Assembly (NCBI RefSeq): GCF_000264295.1
Contig: NZ_AJXT01000004.1
Location: 62,001 to 126,000 of the forward strand
DNA: 64,000 nt
DNA from: Rhodanobacter spathiphylli B39
Lineage (GTDB): Bacteria > Pseudomonadota > Gammaproteobacteria > Xanthomonadales > Rhodanobacteraceae
Direction: 5' to 3'
In this document: piece by piece, positions 37,705 through 46,530 of the stretch
Numbering within the stretch: position 1 is the stretch's first letter
How the letters are laid out: each line of letters begins with the position of its first letter
The notes under the pieces: model-generated
What the model saw: only the letters and a program-made list of their open reading frames with translations
What the model was told of the DNA's origin: nothing
Databases searched by the model: none
Position numbers and translations under genes: made by a program

Positions 37705-38541
37705 TCAGGCGGCGATGCGCCCGGCATTGCCGGCGGTCACGACGCGGTCGAAGAAGGCGGCCGAATGTTCGATCAGGGTGCGCCGTTCCCTGTCGATGGT
37801 GATCATGTGGTAGCTGTCTTCGAGCAACAACAGCTCGGTGGGCGCGTTGACGCCGCGCACCACCAGTTCGGCGTTGCGCACGCTGGCCACGTCGTCATCG
37901 CTGGCATGCGCCACCAGGCACGGCGCATTCACCTGTGGCAGTCGGCGCCGCACATCGGCGGCCAGTCCATACATTTCGGCCAGCGAATACCAGGGGTTGC
38001 CGGGCAGGCCGGCGGCGGCGCTGTCGCCGCTGAGCATCGCCGTGCTGACCTGGGCACGCAGCCGCTCGTCGCGGATGCCGTAGGGTGGCTGCTCCATGAA
38101 GCTGCGGTGGCGGCCAATGCCCAGCCTTTTAAGCAGCGGCAGCAGGAACGACAGCCGCGCCATGTGCGGAATGCTCCAGCCGTCGTAACGGAAGGTGGCG
38201 CCGTAGACGCCGACGCCGGAAACCTGTGCGGGCCGATCCGCGGCCAGCTTCAGCGCCAGCAGCGCGCCCATCGACAGCCCGCCGACGAACAGGTGGTCGA
38301 CCTTGCCGAGCAGGTCGTCGGCCGCCGTTTCCACGCTGGCGTACCAGTCGCGCCAGCCGGTGGCGAGCAGGTCGTCGGCGTTGCCGCAGTGCCCGGCCAG
38401 CTGCATGCCGTGCACCGTGAAGCCGGCCTTGTGCAGTCCCTTGCCGAGCAGCCGCATTTCCATCGGCGTGCCAGTGAGGCCGTGGATCAGCAACACGCCG
38501 CTGCGGCCACCTTCGAAGAAGAACTCGGTTTGCTGGATCAC
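37705..38541 (-). CDS. Alpha/beta-hydrolase, carboxylesterase type
   Basis: This 278-residue protein resembles Est30-type carboxylesterases and monoacylglycerol lipases. It has the oxyanion segment LLIHGLTGTP, nucleophile Ser90 in GGLSMGAL, the acid in HASDDD and the His in DSYHMIT. No signal peptide is seen, so it acts in the cytoplasm. The start codon is GTG. It may release or edit an acyl chain made by the nearby ketosynthase and ACP; that link is inferred only from position. Confidence 0.84.
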   Translation of the reverse strand: MIQQTEFFFEGGRSGVLLIHGLTGTPMEMRLLGKGLHKAGFTVHGMQLAGHCGNADDLLATGWRDWYASVETAADDLLGKVDHLFVGGLSMGALLALKLAADRPAQVSGVGVYGATFRYDGWSIPHMARLSFLLPLLKRLGIGRHRSFMEQPPYGIRDERLRAQVSTAMLSGDSAAAGLPGNPWYSLAEMYGLAADVRRRLPQVNAPCLVAHASDDDVASVRNAELVVRGVNAPTELLLLEDSYHMITIDRERRTLIEHSAAFFDRVVTAGNAGRIAA

Positions 38542-38623
38542 GCGGTTGTCCTGCGGTGTGTGCGGCGAGTGGAGGCGTGTCCGCCGTGCGTGCCGGAGGG
38601 CAGCGTGGCAGAACGCGGTTTCC

Positions 38624-39586
38624 TCAGTCTTTCGATGGCGCCCCGGTGGTGGCCGGGGCGGTGCCGAAGCGCACGATCACCCGCTGGCCGATGCGCAGCG
38701 TCTGCGGCTTGTCGAAGGCGAGCACGCACTCCACGGTGCGTGCACTGGCACGGATCTGCGGATCGTTCTCGAGCTGGGCCGGGCCGTAGACCTCGCCGAT
38801 GCGCAGCACGTGGGCGCGCCACGGGGCCTGCCGATCCGCGCTGTCGGCCACGATTTCGGCCGGCATGCCGGGCCGGATCGCGCCGATGAAACTTTCGTTG
38901 AGTTCCGCGCGGACGATCCGCGGCTTGTGCGGCAACAGCACGAACAGCGGCGGCGAGGCGGGCGACATGCCGGCACCGGGCTGCGCCGATACGCGGATCA
39001 CCTCGGCATCGAACGGGGCGAACAGGCTGCGCTGCTTCACCTCGTAGCGGGCCTGCTCCAGCTTCTGGCTGGCGATGTCGATGGCGGCATGGTTGGCCTG
39101 CCGGTCGGCGTCGAGCAGGGCGGCGGCCTCGCGCGCATCGTCCGCGCTCTGCCCGTCGCCGGCACCGGCGGCGACGGCCTGGGCGAGGCGTTGCGCCCGT
39201 TGTCTTGCCGCGGCCAGCTTGATGCGGAGCAGGGTCGCCTGCGCCTGCGCCTGTTCCAGTTCTGCCTGGGCGGCCGCCACGGCGAGCCGGGCCGACTCGC
39301 TGTCCAGCGTGGCCAGCAACTGTCCCTGCCTGACCTGTTCGCCCTCGCGCACCGCCACGCTGGCGAGGATGCCTTCGCGTGGCATGCCCAGATTCAGCAG
39401 GCCGCCTTCGATGTCGACGCGGCCGCGGGCGACCGCCGCATAGGCGGGCGTGGCCTGGCTGGTGGCCGCCGGCGGTGCATCGGCGGCGGAGCAGCCGGCG
39501 AGCAGGGCGGCGATGGCGAACGCGGGGCCGCGGCAGCGCGTTCGCCAGGGCCACGGCCGTGATGAGGAAGGAGCGGGCGGCTTCAT
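38624..39586 (-). CDS. Periplasmic adaptor lipoprotein of an ABC exporter (HlyD-type)
   Basis: This 320-residue membrane fusion protein has a basic N-terminus and a lipobox giving C32 (LLAGCSA). It has the split lipoyl motif (VREGEQVRQGQLLATL and FAPFDAEVIRVSAQPG), a coiled-coil hairpin of about residues 95-170, and a C-terminal beta-barrel. It is of the type that partners MacB/DevC-like permeases. It overlaps the ATPase gene by four bases. The ATG at 39586 is chosen because it places the lipobox correctly. Confidence 0.88.
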   Translation of the reverse strand: MKPPAPSSSRPWPWRTRCRGPAFAIAALLAGCSAADAPPAATSQATPAYAAVARGRVDIEGGLLNLGMPREGILASVAVREGEQVRQGQLLATLDSESARLAVAAAQAELEQAQAQATLLRIKLAAARQRAQRLAQAVAAGAGDGQSADDAREAAALLDADRQANHAAIDIASQKLEQARYEVKQRSLFAPFDAEVIRVSAQPGAGMSPASPPLFVLLPHKPRIVRAELNESFIGAIRPGMPAEIVADSADRQAPWRAHVLRIGEVYGPAQLENDPQIRASARTVECVLAFDKPQTLRIGQRVIVRFGTAPATTGAPSKD

Positions 39587-40344
39587 GATGGAGTTCCCCG
39601 GGAATCGGAAAGTGGCGCCTGGTTGCGCCGGTCGCTGAGGATGCGGCCGTCTTCCATCGCCAGCACGCGATCGGCGTGGACGACCAGGCGCGGGTCGTGG
39701 CTGACGCACAGCACCGTGGTGCCGTGGGAGTGCGCGATGCGGTGCAGCAGGTCGATGATGATCTGGCCGTTGGCGGCATCGAGCGCGCTGGTCGGCTCGT
39801 CGGCGAACAGCAGCTCCGGTTGCTTGGCCAGCGCGCGGGCGATCGCCACGCGCTGCTTCTCGCCACCGGACAGCTCGGACGGGCGCAGCCGCATGCGCTG
39901 CCCCAGGCCGACTTCCTCCAGCGATTGCCGGGCGCGCCGACGTGCCTCGTCGCGGGTGAGGCCCATGTGGTTCAGCGGCAGCTCGACCTGCTCGAACGCG
40001 GAGAGCGCGGGGAACAGGTTGAAGCCCTGGAAGACGAAGCCGGTGTGTTGCAGGCGGAAGCGTTCCAGCGCGCGCAGGTCGAGCTGGCCCAGTTCGCTGC
40101 CCAGCGCGCGGACCTGCCCGCCATCGACTTGCTGCAGCCCGCTGAGGACCGCCAGCAAGGTGCTCTTGCCGCAGCCCGAGGGGCCCGAGATCAGGGTCAG
40201 TTCGGCCGCCTCGATGGCCAGGCTGAGTCGATCGAGCACCTGGGTGCGCTGGTGGCCGGAGACGAAGGCCTTGCTGACCTCGACGGCCTGCAGGGCGGGC
40301 CGTCGCGCCGGTTCGATGAGGTTGCCGGAATGCATCGTGTTCAT
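39583..40344 (-). CDS. ABC exporter ATPase (LolD/MacB/DevA-like)
   Basis: This 253-residue ATPase has Walker A GPSGCGKST at 54-62, the Q-loop in FVFQGFNLFPALSA, signature LSGGEKQRVAIARAL, Walker B LLFADEPTSALD and the switch His in CVSHDPR. The pattern is that of type VII ABC systems such as LolD, MacB and DevA. It overlaps the adaptor and the permease by four bases each. Confidence 0.93.
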   Translation of the reverse strand: MNTMHSGNLIEPARRPALQAVEVSKAFVSGHQRTQVLDRLSLAIEAAELTLISGPSGCGKSTLLAVLSGLQQVDGGQVRALGSELGQLDLRALERFRLQHTGFVFQGFNLFPALSAFEQVELPLNHMGLTRDEARRRARQSLEEVGLGQRMRLRPSELSGGEKQRVAIARALAKQPELLFADEPTSALDAANGQIIIDLLHRIAHSHGTTVLCVSHDPRLVVHADRVLAMEDGRILSDRRNQAPLSDSRGTPS

Positions 40345-41471
40345 CTCAGCAAGGTGGCCGGATCGGCGCGCCTCAGGCTGCGCATCGCGGCCAGTCCGGA
40401 CACGGCGGCCAGACCCATCACCAGGATGATGCAGGCCAGCGCCGAGGGCGCGTTCAACACCACCGGGACATCCTGGCTGCGCGCCAGCAGCAGCAGCACG
40501 ATGCCCAGCACGCTGGCGCCGAGCAAGCCGAGTGCGCCGACCCAGAACGCCTGTTCCAGCACCACCTTGCGCAAGGCGCCCACGCCGACGCCGAGCGCAT
40601 TGAGGGTGGCGTATTCGCGGATCGAGCCGTTGACGGCGGCGACCAGGGTCTGGCTGGTGATCGCGGCGCCGACCAGGAACACGATGCCGGCCAGGAACAT
40701 CACGCCGGCGCCGGCGCCGGTATCGAACAGCCAGTAACGCACGGACCGTTGCGCAAAGTCGCTGGCACTCCAGGTCGTGTACGGGCCGAACGACGTGGCG
40801 CCGCGCAGGCGCGCGGCCACGGTGGCGGCCCGGGCCGGGTCACGCAGGCTGGCGACCAGGTAGGTCGGGCCGTTGTCGGTGACGTCGTTGTCGAGTCGTC
40901 GGGCGGTGTCCAGCGAGCACAGCACGTTGACGCCGCCCAGCGCGCGCAGGCCGGTGCCGATCCCGACCACGCGCACGCGCCGGCCGTTGATGGTCGCGCT
41001 CTGGCCGATGCCGATGCCCAGCTGATCCAGCGCCGAGCGATCAACGATGATGGCGTCGGGTTCGACCAGCCGGGCGCGCAGGGTAGGCGACAGGACCTTG
41101 GAGAACATCAGCCCGTCGGCCGCCGGATCGATGCCGGAGACAAACACCGATGCACCACCGGTCTCGCGTGGCCCGCGCCAGTCGCCATCGACCCACAGAT
41201 ACGGTTCGACCCGCAGCACCTGCGGGTCCATCAACAGGCGCGACTGGAGGTCGGCGTCGATCGAACGCCCCAGGCCGACGCTCTGGGTGCCCGGGTAACC
41301 CACCCAGACGTCGGCCGACGAACCGGTGACGTAGAGACTGGTGCTGCCGAAGATGCCCAGCACCAGGGCGATCTGCAGCAGTTGCAGCAAGCCCGCGAAG
41401 CCGACCGCCAGCATCGCCGGCAGGAAGCGCCGCCATTCGTAGACCAGGGTCTTGCGGGCCAGGGCGACCAT
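40341..41471 (-). CDS. ABC exporter permease (FtsX/DevC/MacB-like)
   Basis: This 376-residue membrane protein has one N-terminal helix (about 15-38), a periplasmic domain of about 210 residues, and three C-terminal helices ending with MGLAAVSGLAAMRSLRRADPATLLR in the typical FtsX way (key part RRADPATLLR). The layout fits the MacB/DevC class, in which the permease pumps cargo from the periplasm through TolC by mechanotransmission. It lies between ATPase and outer-membrane channel in one operon. Confidence 0.9.
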   Translation of the reverse strand: MVALARKTLVYEWRRFLPAMLAVGFAGLLQLLQIALVLGIFGSTSLYVTGSSADVWVGYPGTQSVGLGRSIDADLQSRLLMDPQVLRVEPYLWVDGDWRGPRETGGASVFVSGIDPAADGLMFSKVLSPTLRARLVEPDAIIVDRSALDQLGIGIGQSATINGRRVRVVGIGTGLRALGGVNVLCSLDTARRLDNDVTDNGPTYLVASLRDPARAATVAARLRGATSFGPYTTWSASDFAQRSVRYWLFDTGAGAGVMFLAGIVFLVGAAITSQTLVAAVNGSIREYATLNALGVGVGALRKVVLEQAFWVGALGLLGASVLGIVLLLLARSQDVPVVLNAPSALACIILVMGLAAVSGLAAMRSLRRADPATLLR

Positions 41472-42931
41472 CAGTGGCGCGCTCCGGATCCGGCATTGGC
41501 CTGGCCGGTTGCAACGGTCTCATCCGGGTCGCCGGCAGCTGGCAAGGGTGCACCGCCGAGTGCCTTGAACAGGGTGACGTAGGCAAGGTCGTGTCCGGCT
41601 CGTGCCTCGCTCAGGTCGAGTGCGGCCTGGTCGACGGCGAGCTGGCTCCCGTTGCGATCGAGCGGGCTGGCCAGTTGCAGGCTCGCCCGTTTGCCGGTGG
41701 CCTGATCGACCCGTTGCAGCGCCTGCCAGGCCTGCAGGCTGTGCTGCTCGCGCTGGCGTTGCTGTTGCATGCTGCCGAGTGCGGTTTCCACCTCGGCCAT
41801 GCCTTGCAGCACCGCTTGCCGGTAGGCCAGCACGCGGGCTTTCAACTGGTGATCCCTGGCGTGCTCGGCGGCCAGGCGAATGCCCCAGTCGAACAGCGGG
41901 ATGCTGACCTCCGGTCCATACGAGTCGATCGCGTTCGGCGTGCTGCTTTTCCGGTGGTTGTTGTCGATGTCGGTGGACCAGTTGATCGAGCCGCCGAGGC
42001 CGATGCGGGGAAACCGGTCGGCGTGGGCCGTTGCCAGCTCGCCGGCGGCGGTCAGCACGTCGGCTTCGGCACGGGCGATCTCCGGCCGGCTGCGCAGCAG
42101 TTCGGCCGGCGTGGCGTCGAGGTTCCACGGGCCCAGTTCGGGTATCGGGCCGATTTTCAGCCAGGCAGGATCGGGATGGTTCTGGCCGAGCAGCACCGCC
42201 AGCTGCCATGCGCTGGCATTGATCGCCTCGCGCGGCGCGACGAGTGCCGACTCGGCCTGGTCGAGGGCCGCCTGTGCGCGGTCTGTCGCGTCGGGCGGGG
42301 CAAGCTGGAGCTGCTGTCGCGTTCGCACCAGTTGCAGGGCGTGCCGGCGCGACTGGCTGATCCGCAGCAACAGTTGCTCCTGCTGCTGGGCGGTACGCAG
42401 GCTGATCCACTGCCGCACGACTTCGGCCACCAGGCTCACGCGGGCGCCGCGCAGGTCCGCGACGCCGGCGTCGAGCTGCCCCTGCGCTTCGCGGCGGGTT
42501 CCTTCGGCGCGGCCGAACAGGCCGAGTTCCCAGCTGGCGTCGAAGCCGACCAGGAAATAGGAGGCGCTGGCGTCGGGATCGATCACGTCGTTGGTGCTGG
42601 CACGCAACGCGGGCAGGTAGCGTGCGCCCGAACGCGCGTGCATCACGCGCACGGCACGCAGGCGTTCGACGGCCTGCGCCAGGTCGAGGTTGGAGGCCAG
42701 CGCACGCTCGACCAGGGTGTCGAGCGCGGGATCGTTGAAGTTGCGCCACCAGCCATGCAGGTCGGTGGGCTGCGCCGCGTTGCCGGCGAGCCGATGCTGA
42801 AATTGCGCGGGTATCGGCGGCCTCAGCTTCGGCAACGGCGCCGCGCAACCGGCGAGCAGGGTGAGCACGGCGGCGCACGACCAGAGATGCCAGCGCGGGT
42901 TCCATGCTGCCTTGTGGAATCGAAATGGCAC
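41471..42931 (-). CDS. NodT-family outer-membrane efflux lipoprotein
   Basis: This 486-residue TolC-like channel has a lipobox giving C29 (LLAGCAA), the RND/NodT segment WWRNFNDPALDTLVERALASNLDLAQAVERLR (short form WWRNFNDPALD), and VSIPLFDWG in the second repeat. The start codon is GTG, since the frame begins there and no better ATG precedes the signal peptide. It shares one base with the permease start. With the permease, ATPase and adaptor it makes a complete tripartite ABC exporter. Confidence 0.9.
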   Translation of the reverse strand: MPFRFHKAAWNPRWHLWSCAAVLTLLAGCAAPLPKLRPPIPAQFQHRLAGNAAQPTDLHGWWRNFNDPALDTLVERALASNLDLAQAVERLRAVRVMHARSGARYLPALRASTNDVIDPDASASYFLVGFDASWELGLFGRAEGTRREAQGQLDAGVADLRGARVSLVAEVVRQWISLRTAQQQEQLLLRISQSRRHALQLVRTRQQLQLAPPDATDRAQAALDQAESALVAPREAINASAWQLAVLLGQNHPDPAWLKIGPIPELGPWNLDATPAELLRSRPEIARAEADVLTAAGELATAHADRFPRIGLGGSINWSTDIDNNHRKSSTPNAIDSYGPEVSIPLFDWGIRLAAEHARDHQLKARVLAYRQAVLQGMAEVETALGSMQQQRQREQHSLQAWQALQRVDQATGKRASLQLASPLDRNGSQLAVDQAALDLSEARAGHDLAYVTLFKALGGAPLPAAGDPDETVATGQANAGSGARH

Positions 42932-43024
42932 GGCGCGCTGACTCTTTGGGAGGGTTGCGTGGAATACCTGATTGTGGCCGGGGAATCTTTCTTCCCCCTT
43001 TGCAACGACGGCGGGCGAGGGGGC

Positions 43025-44470
43025 TTATGCGGAATCGTCGTGGCGATCCTGGTCGCCCGACGATGGCGGGCGTGGCGCGTCGAGTGGCGGGAAGCACACC
43101 TCCACGCGCAAGCCGTGCGGCGCGATCAGGCTGCAGGTCAGGCGAGCCTGGTGTCGTTCGGCGATGCGCTGGACGATCGCCAGCCCCAGTCCGCTGCCTT
43201 CCTCGTTGTTCCCGGCGGCACGGAAGAAGCGTTCGCTCAGGCGCGGCAGCAGTTCGGCCGGCACGCCGGGGCCGTTGTCCTCGACGCTGAGGCAGCAGCT
43301 GCCATCGGCGTGTCCGCCCAGCTTGACCGTGACCACGCTGCCGCGGCCGGCATAACGCATCGCATTGTCGATCAGGTTGTCCAGCAGGTCGCCGAGGCTG
43401 GCCGCATCGCCGATGATCGGCCACGTTCCCGGGGCGCCTTCGTAACCGAGATCCACGCCCGCGCGGATCGCCTCGTGCACGCGCTGGGCCACGGTATCGG
43501 GAACCAGTCGGGCCAGGTCGAGCAGGCGGCTTTCTCCGGTATCCAGCGAGGGCGCCTGGGCCCGGGTCAGCGCCAACAGCTGTGCCGAGGTGCGCGCAGC
43601 GCGGCGGGTCAATTGCTGGATGTGTTGCAGGGCCTCGTTCACCGCTTCGGGGCGGGATTCCGCCAGCGCGTGTTCGACGTGCAGGCTGAGCCCGGTCAAC
43701 GGCGTGCGCAACTGGTGTGCGGCATCGGCGATGAAGCGGTCATGCAACGCCAGCATGTTGCGCAGGCGTCCGAACAGGGCATCGATGGTTCGGGTCAGCG
43801 GCTGGATCTCGGCAGGCACGTCGGCGGCATCGATCGGGCTCAGTTCATGACTGCGCGCGGCCAGCCGCGCGGTCAGCGGCTCCAGCACGCGCAGGCCGCG
43901 ACCCACGCCGAACCAGACCACCGAGAGCACGCAGACGATCAACAGCGTCTGCATCACCGTGGCCATCAGCAGGATGTCGCGCGCCTGCTCGTGCCGGTCG
44001 TGCAGGGTTTCGGCAAAGCTGACGACCAGGCTGTCGCCAGGCTCCCGGGTCGCCTCGATCTGCATGGCGGCCGCGCGCAGCGGACGCTTCGCCAGTCGGG
44101 TGTCGTAAAGGATCGGCCGCGCATCGATCGGCGGCATCTGCGTCGGCTGCGGCAGCGTTCCATTGCCGGCCAGCAGGCCGTGCAGGCGGCTGCGCACGCT
44201 GAAGTAGCTGCGGCCATCCGGATCGTATTCCAGCAGGAACCGCGCCTGCGGCGACAACTCGTCGCCCGGTTGCAGGTTGCCGACCATCATCGCCAGGCTC
44301 TGCGTGTCCTCGCGCAGATCCTGGTCATGGACGCGGTTGGAGTAGGTAAGGGCGACGCCGTAGCTCAACAGTGCATCCAGCACCAGCAGGACGCCCATCG
44401 GAACGAGCAGCAGCAACAGCAGGCGTCGCCGCAGGCTGGGGCGCGGGGAGCGCGTGGGAGGTGATGTCAT
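43025..44470 (-). CDS. Sensor histidine kinase (TctE-type)
   Basis: This 481-residue kinase has a first membrane helix at about 17-40, a periplasmic domain of about 125 residues, a second helix at about 165-187, a HAMP-like linker, phospho-acceptor H252 in AHQLRTPLTG, and ATPase motifs DNLIDNAMRYA, DNGPGVP and GSGLGLAIV. The HQLRTPL form and domain layout match TctE-like kinases. It overlaps the regulator stop (ATGA). It lies 93 bases upstream of the exporter operon on the same strand, which makes that operon its likely target. Confidence 0.92.
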   Translation of the reverse strand: MTSPPTRSPRPSLRRRLLLLLLVPMGVLLVLDALLSYGVALTYSNRVHDQDLREDTQSLAMMVGNLQPGDELSPQARFLLEYDPDGRSYFSVRSRLHGLLAGNGTLPQPTQMPPIDARPILYDTRLAKRPLRAAAMQIEATREPGDSLVVSFAETLHDRHEQARDILLMATVMQTLLIVCVLSVVWFGVGRGLRVLEPLTARLAARSHELSPIDAADVPAEIQPLTRTIDALFGRLRNMLALHDRFIADAAHQLRTPLTGLSLHVEHALAESRPEAVNEALQHIQQLTRRAARTSAQLLALTRAQAPSLDTGESRLLDLARLVPDTVAQRVHEAIRAGVDLGYEGAPGTWPIIGDAASLGDLLDNLIDNAMRYAGRGSVVTVKLGGHADGSCCLSVEDNGPGVPAELLPRLSERFFRAAGNNEEGSGLGLAIVQRIAERHQARLTCSLIAPHGLRVEVCFPPLDAPRPPSSGDQDRHDDSA

Positions 44471-45156
44471 GAGGAGGTGATCCGGGCCTCGTTTACTTCT
44501 TCCAGCAGGTAACCCAGCCCCCGGATGGTGCGCACGCTGGTGCCGCTGTCACGCAGTTTGCGGCGCAGGCGATGGATGGCGATGTCCAGGCCGTTGTCGG
44601 TCAGTTCCTGGTCCCAGTTGCACAACGCGGCCACCAGCTGCGCCCGGCTGGTCACCCGGTCGGCGCGCAACGCAAGCGCCTCCAGCAGACCGAATTCGCG
44701 GGCGGTCAGGTCCAGCGGAGTCTGTTCGATCCAGGCGCGATGGCCGGGCAGGTCCACGCGCAACCGGCCCAGCTGCAGTTCCGGCTTGCCCTGGCTGCTG
44801 GCGCGGCGCAGCAGTGCGCGCACCCGCGCTTCGAACTCGGCCAGTTCGAAGGGCTTCACCAGGTAATCGTCGGCGCCGAGGTCGAGCACGCGGATGCGCT
44901 CGGCCAGGCCATCGCGTGCGGTGACCACCAGCACCGGCATGCTGGTGCCGCGGTCGCGCAACCGCCTGAGCACCTCGCTGCCGTCCAGCGCGGGCAGGCC
45001 CAAGTCCAGCACCAGCAGGTCGTACTCGTAGTCGCGCAGGGCTGCGTCGGCCAGGTTGCCGCGCGCAGCGTGGTCTACCGCGTGGCCGCCATGATGCAGG
45101 GACGCACAGATGCCTTCCGCGATGGAGGAGTCGTCTTCGGCCAGGAGAATCCGCAT
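44467..45156 (-). CDS. OmpR-family response regulator (TctD-type)
   Basis: This 229-residue regulator has acidic pocket EDD (7-9), phospho-acceptor D51 in LVLDLGLPALDG, the Lys of DYLVKPFEL, and a winged helix with LTAREFGLLEAL and IHRLRRKLRDS...IRGLGYLL. It starts at ATG 45156 and is the first gene of the regulator-kinase pair. It is divergent from the PepSY redox operon and could control that operon as well as the exporter. Confidence 0.92.
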   Translation of the reverse strand: MRILLAEDDSSIAEGICASLHHGGHAVDHAARGNLADAALRDYEYDLLVLDLGLPALDGSEVLRRLRDRGTSMPVLVVTARDGLAERIRVLDLGADDYLVKPFELAEFEARVRALLRRASSQGKPELQLGRLRVDLPGHRAWIEQTPLDLTAREFGLLEALALRADRVTSRAQLVAALCNWDQELTDNGLDIAIHRLRRKLRDSGTSVRTIRGLGYLLEEVNEARITSS

Positions 45157-45206
45157 GGGTGACTCCAGAGTGGGCGGCGGGCAGCGGCGTGTTGCGCCTC
45201 CCGTAG

Positions 45207-45235
45207 TTGCGATTGATTCTTGTTTACTAAATAAT
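45207..45235 (+). promoter_or_regulatory. Promoter of the PepSY redox operon
   Basis: TTGCGA at 45207-45212 and AATAAT at 45230-45235 are 17 bases apart, matching 4 and 5 of 6 consensus positions. The spacer (TTGATTCTTGTTTACTA) is the most AT-rich sequence of the region and may include an operator. The predicted transcript would have a leader of about 100 bases. Confidence 0.5.
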
Positions 45236-45338
45236 GTCGACCATCCGGAAGCCCGCAACACGGGCCTCCACGCCCTTCCAGACCTTGCCCGCTCGCCGCA
45301 GTTCCCGGCCGAGAGGCAAGCGCGAAACACGGATAACC

Positions 45339-45980
45339 ATGGGTCAGCTACAGGCAAACGCCGAATCGATGCGTCCGCAGCGCCGCGCGTTCTGGATGCG
45401 GCAGCTGCACCAGTGGCACTGGATCAGTTCGGCGCTGTGCCTGGTCGGCCTGCTGCTGTTCGCGCTGACCGGGATCACGCTGAACCATGCGCGGCAGATC
45501 GAGGCCACGCCGCGGGTGACCCATCGCAACCTCGTGTTGCCCACGGAGTTGCGTGTTGCGGTCGACGGTGATGACGCGCGCAAGGCCGCGCTGCCGACGG
45601 CGGTGGCGGCGTGGCTCGATGATCAGTTGCAGGCGCACGCGGCCGGCCGCGTGGCCGAGTGGTCGGTGGACGAGGTCTACCTGTCGCTGCCGCGCCCCGG
45701 TGGCGACGGCTGGCTCAGCATCGACCGCGCCAGCGGCGCCGTCGAATACGAACTGACCCGGCGCGGCGCGATCGCCTACCTCAACGACCTGCACAAGGGA
45801 CGCAACGCGGGCGCGGCGTGGAGCTGGTTTCTCGACGTGTTCGCGCTGGCCTGCCTGGTGTTCGCGATCACCGGCCTGTTCCTGCTGAAACTCCACGCCG
45901 CGCGGCGCACCTCCACCTGGCCGCTGGTGAGCCTGGGTCTGGTGCTGCCGGTGGTGCTGGCGCTGATCTTCATCCATTGA
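45339..45980 (+). CDS. PepSY-associated membrane protein
   Basis: This 213-residue protein has a membrane helix at about 30-48 (in WHWISSALCLVGLLLFALTG, short of full length here), a periplasmic PepSY-like domain of about 110 residues, and two C-terminal helices (about 160-185 and 192-212). Several His residues flank the first helix (HQWHW, NHARQ), as in haem- or flavin-linked PepSY reductase proteins. It starts an operon with ApbE and a flavodoxin-type reductase, so it probably passes electrons across the inner membrane. Confidence 0.8.
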   Translation: MGQLQANAESMRPQRRAFWMRQLHQWHWISSALCLVGLLLFALTGITLNHARQIEATPRVTHRNLVLPTELRVAVDGDDARKAALPTAVAAWLDDQLQAHAAGRVAEWSVDEVYLSLPRPGGDGWLSIDRASGAVEYELTRRGAIAYLNDLHKGRNAGAAWSWFLDVFALACLVFAITGLFLLKLHAARRTSTWPLVSLGLVLPVVLALIFIH

Positions 45981-45994
45981 ACGGAATTCCCGCG

Positions 45995-46510
45995 ATGCGT
46001 CGTCTGCTGCTTTCCTGTTTCGCCCTGGCCCTGGCCACGCCGCTGGTCGCGGCCGAGCTGAACCTCACCGTGCAGATTCCCGAGCAGAAGGTGGCCGAAT
46101 ACCACCGGCCGTATACCGCGATCTGGATCGAGCGCGCCGACCGCAGCGTGGCTGCCCAGCTGGCCGTGTGGTACGCGCAGAAGGACAGCAAGGAGGGTGC
46201 CGGCAACAAGTGGTTGCCCGACCTGCGCCAGTGGTGGCGCCGCGGAGGTCGCGAGCTGGCGTTGCCGGTGGATGGCGTCTCCGGCGCCACCCGGCCTGCC
46301 GGGCAGCACCAGTTGAACTTCGTCGACGGACAGGCGCCGCTGGGCACGCTGGCTGCGGGTGATTACGTGCTGGTGGTGGAGGCCGCCCGCGAAGTCGGCG
46401 GGCGCGAAGTGGTGCGTGTGCCGTTCACCTGGCCGGGTGCCACCACGCAGCACCTGACCGCGCGGGGCAGCAGCGAACTCGGCGCGGTCAGCCTCGACAT
46501 CAACCCGTGA
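45995..46510 (+). CDS. DUF2271 periplasmic protein with FMN attachment motif
   Basis: This 171-residue protein has a signal peptide (about 1-20, ending TPLVAA) and a DUF2271-type beta domain (HRPYTAIWIERAD, KWLPDLRQWWRRGG). At residues 93-99 it has DGVSGAT, which fits the ApbE flavinylation consensus (D, G/A, any, S/T, G, A, T/S); FMN would be linked to T99. ApbE is encoded two genes downstream. It is therefore a likely periplasmic flavoprotein electron carrier. Its stop lies just before the DUF4198 ribosome site. Confidence 0.82.
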   Translation: MRRLLLSCFALALATPLVAAELNLTVQIPEQKVAEYHRPYTAIWIERADRSVAAQLAVWYAQKDSKEGAGNKWLPDLRQWWRRGGRELALPVDGVSGATRPAGQHQLNFVDGQAPLGTLAAGDYVLVVEAAREVGGREVVRVPFTWPGATTQHLTARGSSELGAVSLDINP

Positions 46511-46530
46511 ATCCCGTTCCCGAATTGTCC

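Noticed and set aside
41474-44464. Long plus-strand frame opposite the exporter channel and kinase genes
   Set aside because: No recognisable motif; the minus-strand genes have clear lipobox, kinase and channel motifs.
45211-45240. Fur box in front of the PepSY operon
   Set aside because: The sequence is AT-rich but lacks the symmetric GATAAT/ATTATC arrangement. I kept it only as a promoter with a possible unknown operator.
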